64,000 nucleotides of DNA, taken from assembly GCA_023238725.1 (NCBI GenBank), contig CM041550.1, forward strand, positions 24,451,586 to 24,515,585. The letters are read 5' to 3'. Below the pieces are notes generated by a model, which saw only the letters and a list, made by a program, of their open reading frames with translations, was not told the DNA's origin and did not search any database. Shown piece after piece: positions 55,001 through 61,000 of the stretch; the first letter of the stretch is position 1; each line of letters opens with the position of its first letter. The position numbers were made by a program, and so were the translations under genes. This DNA is from Scortum barcoo (Eukaryota > Chordata > Actinopteri > Centrarchiformes > Terapontidae).

Positions 55001-58000
55001 GCCACCAAGCCTATTTTTTGCAAAGGTTTTTATTTCTTGTCTCCCTGTCTGTCCTCAGTTGACACTGCCAAAAAGGATGTCGTATTCCTTCTGGATGGTT
55101 CTGATGGCACTAGGAATGGCTTCCCTGCCATGCGTGATTTTGTTGAGAGAGTGGTGGAAACACTGAATGTGGGAGAAAACAAAGATCGTGTCTCTGTGGT
55201 TCAGTACAGCAGAGAACCAGAGGTCAATTTCTATCTGAAAACATACACCACAAGAGGAGGATGTTGTGGATTCGGTCAGAGGGCTGAGACACAGAGGAGG
55301 CAGACCCCTCAACACCGGGGCAGCCCTCCAGTACGTCAGGGACAACGTCTTTACAAACTCCTCCGGGAGCAGGCGCCTGCAAGGTGTTCCACAGATGTTG
55401 ATCCTACTAAATGGTGGAAGGTCTTCTGACAATGTAGATACCCCAGCCTCTGCTCTCAAACAGCAGGGAATCTTTGTGATTGGCATTGGAACAAGGACCT
55501 CTGACATCAGAGAGCTGCAGAAGATATCACATGAGCCTAGCTATGCTCTATCTGTGTCTGAGTTCACTGATCTCCCCATTGTCCAAGAACAGCTCTCCTC
55601 TGTAATCAGCACAGTGATAGTGAAGGCCAACGCCCATGCCCCCGACAGTACCTGGTAAGAAAGTGTCTGATTGTTACATTCCAAGATCACTGCAGGATGC
55701 AAATGCAAGCGCGTTAAAGTGCAATGTTACTAAGTCGAGGTCAGGCAGTGCCTGAAAACATACACCGTTGACAAAACTGTTGACAAAACAGTTGGGCCAG
55801 CATTAGTAGAGTAAGTGGTAAAGGCTGAGGTTAGCTTTGCTCATGTGACTTTGACACAGGAAACGTTTGACACATGAACCTAAATATGTCTCATATTTTA
55901 TGTTTCCTAGCGGGGAGACAGATACCAGGAAGGGATGTTGTGTTCTTGCTGGATGGATCTGATGGCACTAGAAGTGGATTCCCAGCTATGCAAGACTTTG
56001 TCCAAAGAGTAGTAGAGACACTCAGTGTGGATGACAAGAAAGATCGTGTCTCCAGTGGTTCAGTACAGCAGAGATCCGTCTGTCCAATTCTATCNNNNNN
56101 NNNNNNNNNNNNNNNNNNNNNNNNNNNNNNNNNNNNNNNNNNNNNNNNNNNNNNNNNNNNNNNNNNNNNNNNNNNNNNNNNNNNNNNNNNNNNNNNNNNN
56201 NNNNNNNNNNNNNNNNNNNNNNNNNNNNNNNNNNNNNNNNNNNNNNNNNNNNNNNNNNNNNNNNNNNNNNNNNNNNNNNNNNNNNNNNNNNNNNNNNNNN
56301 NNNNNNNNNNNNNNNNNNNNNNNNNNNNNNNNNNNNNNNNNNNNNNNNNNNNNNNNNNNNNNNNNNNNNNNNNNNNNNNNNNNNNNNNNNNNNNNNNNNN
56401 NNNNNNNNNNNNNNNNNNNNNNNNNNNNNNNNNNNNNNNNNNNNNNNNNNNNNNNNNNNNNNNNNNNNNNNNNNNNNNNNNNNNNNNNNNNNNNNNNNNN
56501 NNNNNNNNNNNNNNNNNNNNNNNNNNNNNNNNNNNNNNNNNNNNNNNNNNNNNNNNNNNNNNNNNNNNNNNNNNNNNNNNNNNNNNNNNNNNNNCTCTGC
56601 CGGGAGCAGGCGCCTGGAAGGAGTTCCACAGGTCCTAATGTTGCTTAGTGGTGGAAGGTCGTCTGACAGTGTTGATGCACCAGCCTCTGCTCTCAAGCAG
56701 CTGGGTGTCTTGACCTTTGCAATTGGAACCAGGAACTCCGATAGCAGAGAATTGCAGCGGATATCCCACGATCCTAGTTCTGCTCTGTCTGTGTCTGAAT
56801 TCACTGACCTTCCCGGTGTCCAACAGCAACTTCAGTCCTCCGTGGAGGCTGTGGTTACTGAGGTCACCCGAGAATCACCGACCCCACCAGGTATGCTTTA
56901 CAAGCACGGCCTATTGCTGGCCTGAAAGGGCTCACTGACTTGTTACACTTACACTGAGGGAGAGAAATGAAGTGGGATGCTTGTTTAGAGCTAGGTGTGC
57001 ATATAAAGCGAAACTCTTCTGTGCTTTCCTATTGTTTAAAACCCAAGCAGGCAGTGCAGGGTGCTCCCAGGGATAAAGGCCACCACGTGATAACAGGGCC
57101 ACCAAGCCTATTTTTTGCAAAGGTTTTTATTTCTTGTCTCCCTGTCTGTCCTCAGTTGACACTGCCAAAAAGGATGTCGTATTCCTTCTGGATGGTTCTG
57201 ATGGCACTAGGAATGGCTTCCCTGCCATGCGTGATTTTGTTGAGAGAGTGGTGGAAACACTGAATGTGGGAGAAAACAAAGATCGTGTCTCTGTGGTTCA
57301 GTACAGCAGAGAACCAGAGGTCAATTTCTATCTGAAAACATACACCACAAGACAGGATGTTGTGGATTCGGTCAGAGGGCTGAGACACAGAGGAGGCAGA
57401 CCCCTCAACACCGGGGCAGCCCTCCAGTACGTCAGGGACAACGTCTTTACAAACTCCTCCGGGAGCAGGCGCCTGCAAGGTGTTCCACAGATGTTGATCC
57501 TACTAAATGGTGGAAGGTCTTCTGACAATGTAGATACCCCAGCCTCTGCTCTCAAACAGCAGGGAATCTTTGTGATTGGCATTGGAACAAGGACCTCTGA
57601 CATCAGAGAGCTGCAGAAGATATCACATGAGCCTAGCTATGCTCTATCTGTGTCTGAGTTCACTGATCTCCCCAGTGTCCAAGAACAGCTCTCCTCTGTA
57701 ATCAGCACAGTGATAGTGAAGGCCACGCCCATGCCCCCGACAGTACCTGGTAAGAAAGTGTCTGATTGTTACATTCCAAGATCACTGCAGGATGCAAATG
57801 CAAGCGCGTTAAAGTGCAATGTTACTAAGTCGAGGTCAGGCAGTGCCTGAAAACATACACCGTTGACAAAACTGTTGACAAAACAGTTGGGCCAGCATTA
57901 GTAGAGTAAGTGGTAAAGGCTGAGGTTAGCTTTGCTCATGTGACTTTGACACAGGAAACGTTTGACACATGAACCTAAATATGTCTCATATTTTATGTTT

Positions 58001-61000
58001 CCTAGCGGGGAGACAGATACCAGGAAGGGATGTTGTGTTCTTGCTGGATGGATCTGATGGCACTAGAAGTGGATTCCCAGCTATGCAAGACTTTGTCCAA
58101 AGAGTAGTAGAGACACTCAGTGTGGATGACAAGAAAGATCGTGTCTCAGTGGTTCAGTACAGCAGAGATCCGTCTGTCCAGTTCTATCTGAACACGTACA
58201 CCACAAAAGGCGAGATCCTTGACACTGTCAGAGGTCTGAGGCACAAAGGCGGAAGGCCCCTCAACACTGGAGCAGCTCTCCAGTACTTGAGGGATAATGT
58301 CTTCACGGCCTCTGCCGGGAGCAGTCGCCTGGAAGGAGTTCCACAGGTCCTAATGTTGCTTAGTGGTGGAAGGTCGTCTGACAGTGTTGATGCACCAGCC
58401 TCTGCTCTCAAGCAGCTGGGTGTCTTGACCTTTGCAATTGGAACCAGGAACTCCGATAGCAGAGAATTGCAGCGGATATCCCACGATCCTAGTTCTGCTC
58501 TGTCTGTGTCTGAATTCACTGACCTTCCTGGTGTCCAACAGCAACTTCAGTCCTCCCGTGGAGGCTGTGGTTACTGAGGTCACCCGAGAATCACCGACCC
58601 CACCAGGTATGCTTTACAAGCACGGCCTATTGCTGGCCTGAAAGGGCTCACTGACTTGTTACACTTACACTGAAGGGAGAGAAATGAAGTGGGATGCTTG
58701 TTTAGAGCTAGGTGTGCATATAAAGCGAAACTCTTCTGTGCTTTCCTATTGTTTAAAACCCAAGCAGGCAGTGCAGGGTGCTTCCCAGGGATAAAGGCCA
58801 CCACGTGATAACAGGGCCACCAAGCCTATTTTTTGCAAAGGTTTTTATTTCTTGTCTCCCTGTCTGTCCTCAGTTGACACTGCCAAAAAGGATGTCGTAT
58901 TCCTTCTGGATGGTTCTGATGGCACTAGGAATGGCTTCCCTGCCATGCGTGATTTTGTTGAGAGAGTGGTGGAAACACTGAATGTGGGAGAAAACAAAGA
59001 TCGTGTCTCTGTGGTTCAGTACAGCAGAGAACCAGAGGTCAATTTCTATCTGAAAACATACACCACAAGAGAGGATGTTGTGGATTCGGTCAGAGGGCTG
59101 AGACACAGAGGAGGCAGACCCCTCAACACCGGGGCAGCCCTCCAGTACGTCAGGGACAACGTCTTTACAAACTCCTCCGGGAGCAGGCGCCTGCAAGGTG
59201 TTCCACAGATGTTGATCCTACTAAATGGTGGAAGGTCTTCTGACAATGTAGATACCCCAGCCTCTGCTCTCAAACAGCAGGGAATCTTTGTGATTGGCAT
59301 TGGAACAAGGACCTCTGACATCAGAGAGCTGCAGAAGATATCACATGAGCCTAGCTATGCTCTATCTGTGTCTGAGTTCACTGATCTCCCCAGTGTCCAA
59401 GAACAGCTCTCCTCTGTAATCAGCACAGTGATAGTGAAGGCCACGCCCATGCCCCCGACAGTACCTGGTAAGAAAGTGTCTGATTGTTACATTCCAAGAT
59501 CACTGCAGGATGCAAATGCAAGCGTGTTAAAGTGCAATGTTACTAAGTCGAAGGTCAGGCAGTGCCTGAAAACATACACCGTTGACAAAACAGTTGGGCC
59601 AGCATTAGTAGAGTAAGTGGTAAAGGCTGAGGTTAGCTTTGCTCATGTGACTTTGACACAGGAAACGTTTGACACATGAACCTAAATATGTCTCATATTT
59701 TATGTTTCCTAGCGGGGAGACAGATACCAGGAAGGGATGTTGTGTTCTTGCTGGATGGATCTGATGGCACTAGAAGTGGATTCCCAGCTATGCAAGACTT
59801 TGTCCAAAGAGGTAGTAGAGACACTCAGTGTGGATGACAAGAAAGATCGTGTCTCAGTGGTTCAGTACAGCAGAGATCCGTCTGTCCAGTTCTATCTGAA
59901 CACGTACACCACAAAAGGCGAGATCCTTGACACTGTCAGAGGTCTGAGGCACAAAGGCGGAAGGCACCCTCAACACTGGAGCAGCTCTCCAGTACTTGAG
60001 GGATAATGTCTTCACGGCCTCTGCCGGGAGCAGTCGCCTGGAAGGAGTTCCACAGGTCCTAATGTTGCTTAGTGGTGGAAGGTCGTCTGACAGTGTTGAT
60101 GCACCAGCCTCTGCTCTCAAGCAGCTGGGTGTCTTGACCTTTGCAATTGGAACCAGGAACTCCGATAGCAGAGAATTGCAGCGGATATCCCACGATCCTA
60201 GTTCTGCTCTGTCTGTGTCTGAATTCACTGACCTTCCCGGTGTCCAACAGCAACTTCAGTCCTCCCGTGGAGGCTGTGGTTACTGAGGTCACCCGAGAAT
60301 CACCGACCCCACCAGGTATGTTTACAAGCACGGCCTATTGCTGGCCTGAAAGGGCTCACTGACTTGTTACACTTACACTGAGGGAGAGAAATGAAGTGGG
60401 ATGCTTGTTTAGAGCTAGGTGTGCATATAAAGCGAAACTCTTCTGTGCTTTCCTATTGTTTAAAACCCAAGCAGGCAGTGCAGGGTGCTTCCAGGGATAA
60501 AGGCCACCACGTGATAACAGGGCCACCAGCCTATTTTTTGCAAAGGTTTTTATTTCTTGTCTCCCTGTCTGTCCTCAGTTGACACTGCCAAAAAGGATGT
60601 CGTATTCCTTCTGGATGGTTCTGATGGCACTAGGAATGGCTTCCCTGCCATGCGTGATTTTGTTGAGAGAGTGGTGGAAACACTGAATGTGGGAGAAAAC
60701 AAAGATCGTGTCTCTGTGGTTCAGTACAGCAGAGAACCAGAGGTCAATTTCTATCTGAAAACATACACCACAAGAGAGGATGTTGTGGATTCGGTCAGAG
60801 GGCTGAGACACAGAGGAGGCAGACCCCTCAACACCGGGGCAGCCCTCCAGTACGTCAGGGACAACGTCTTTACAAACTCCTCCGGGAGCAGGCGCCTGCA
60901 AGGTGTTCCACAGATGTTGATCCTACTAAATGGTGGAAGGTCTTCTGACAATGTAGATACCCCAGCCTCTGCTCTCAAACAGCAGGGAATCTTTGTGATT

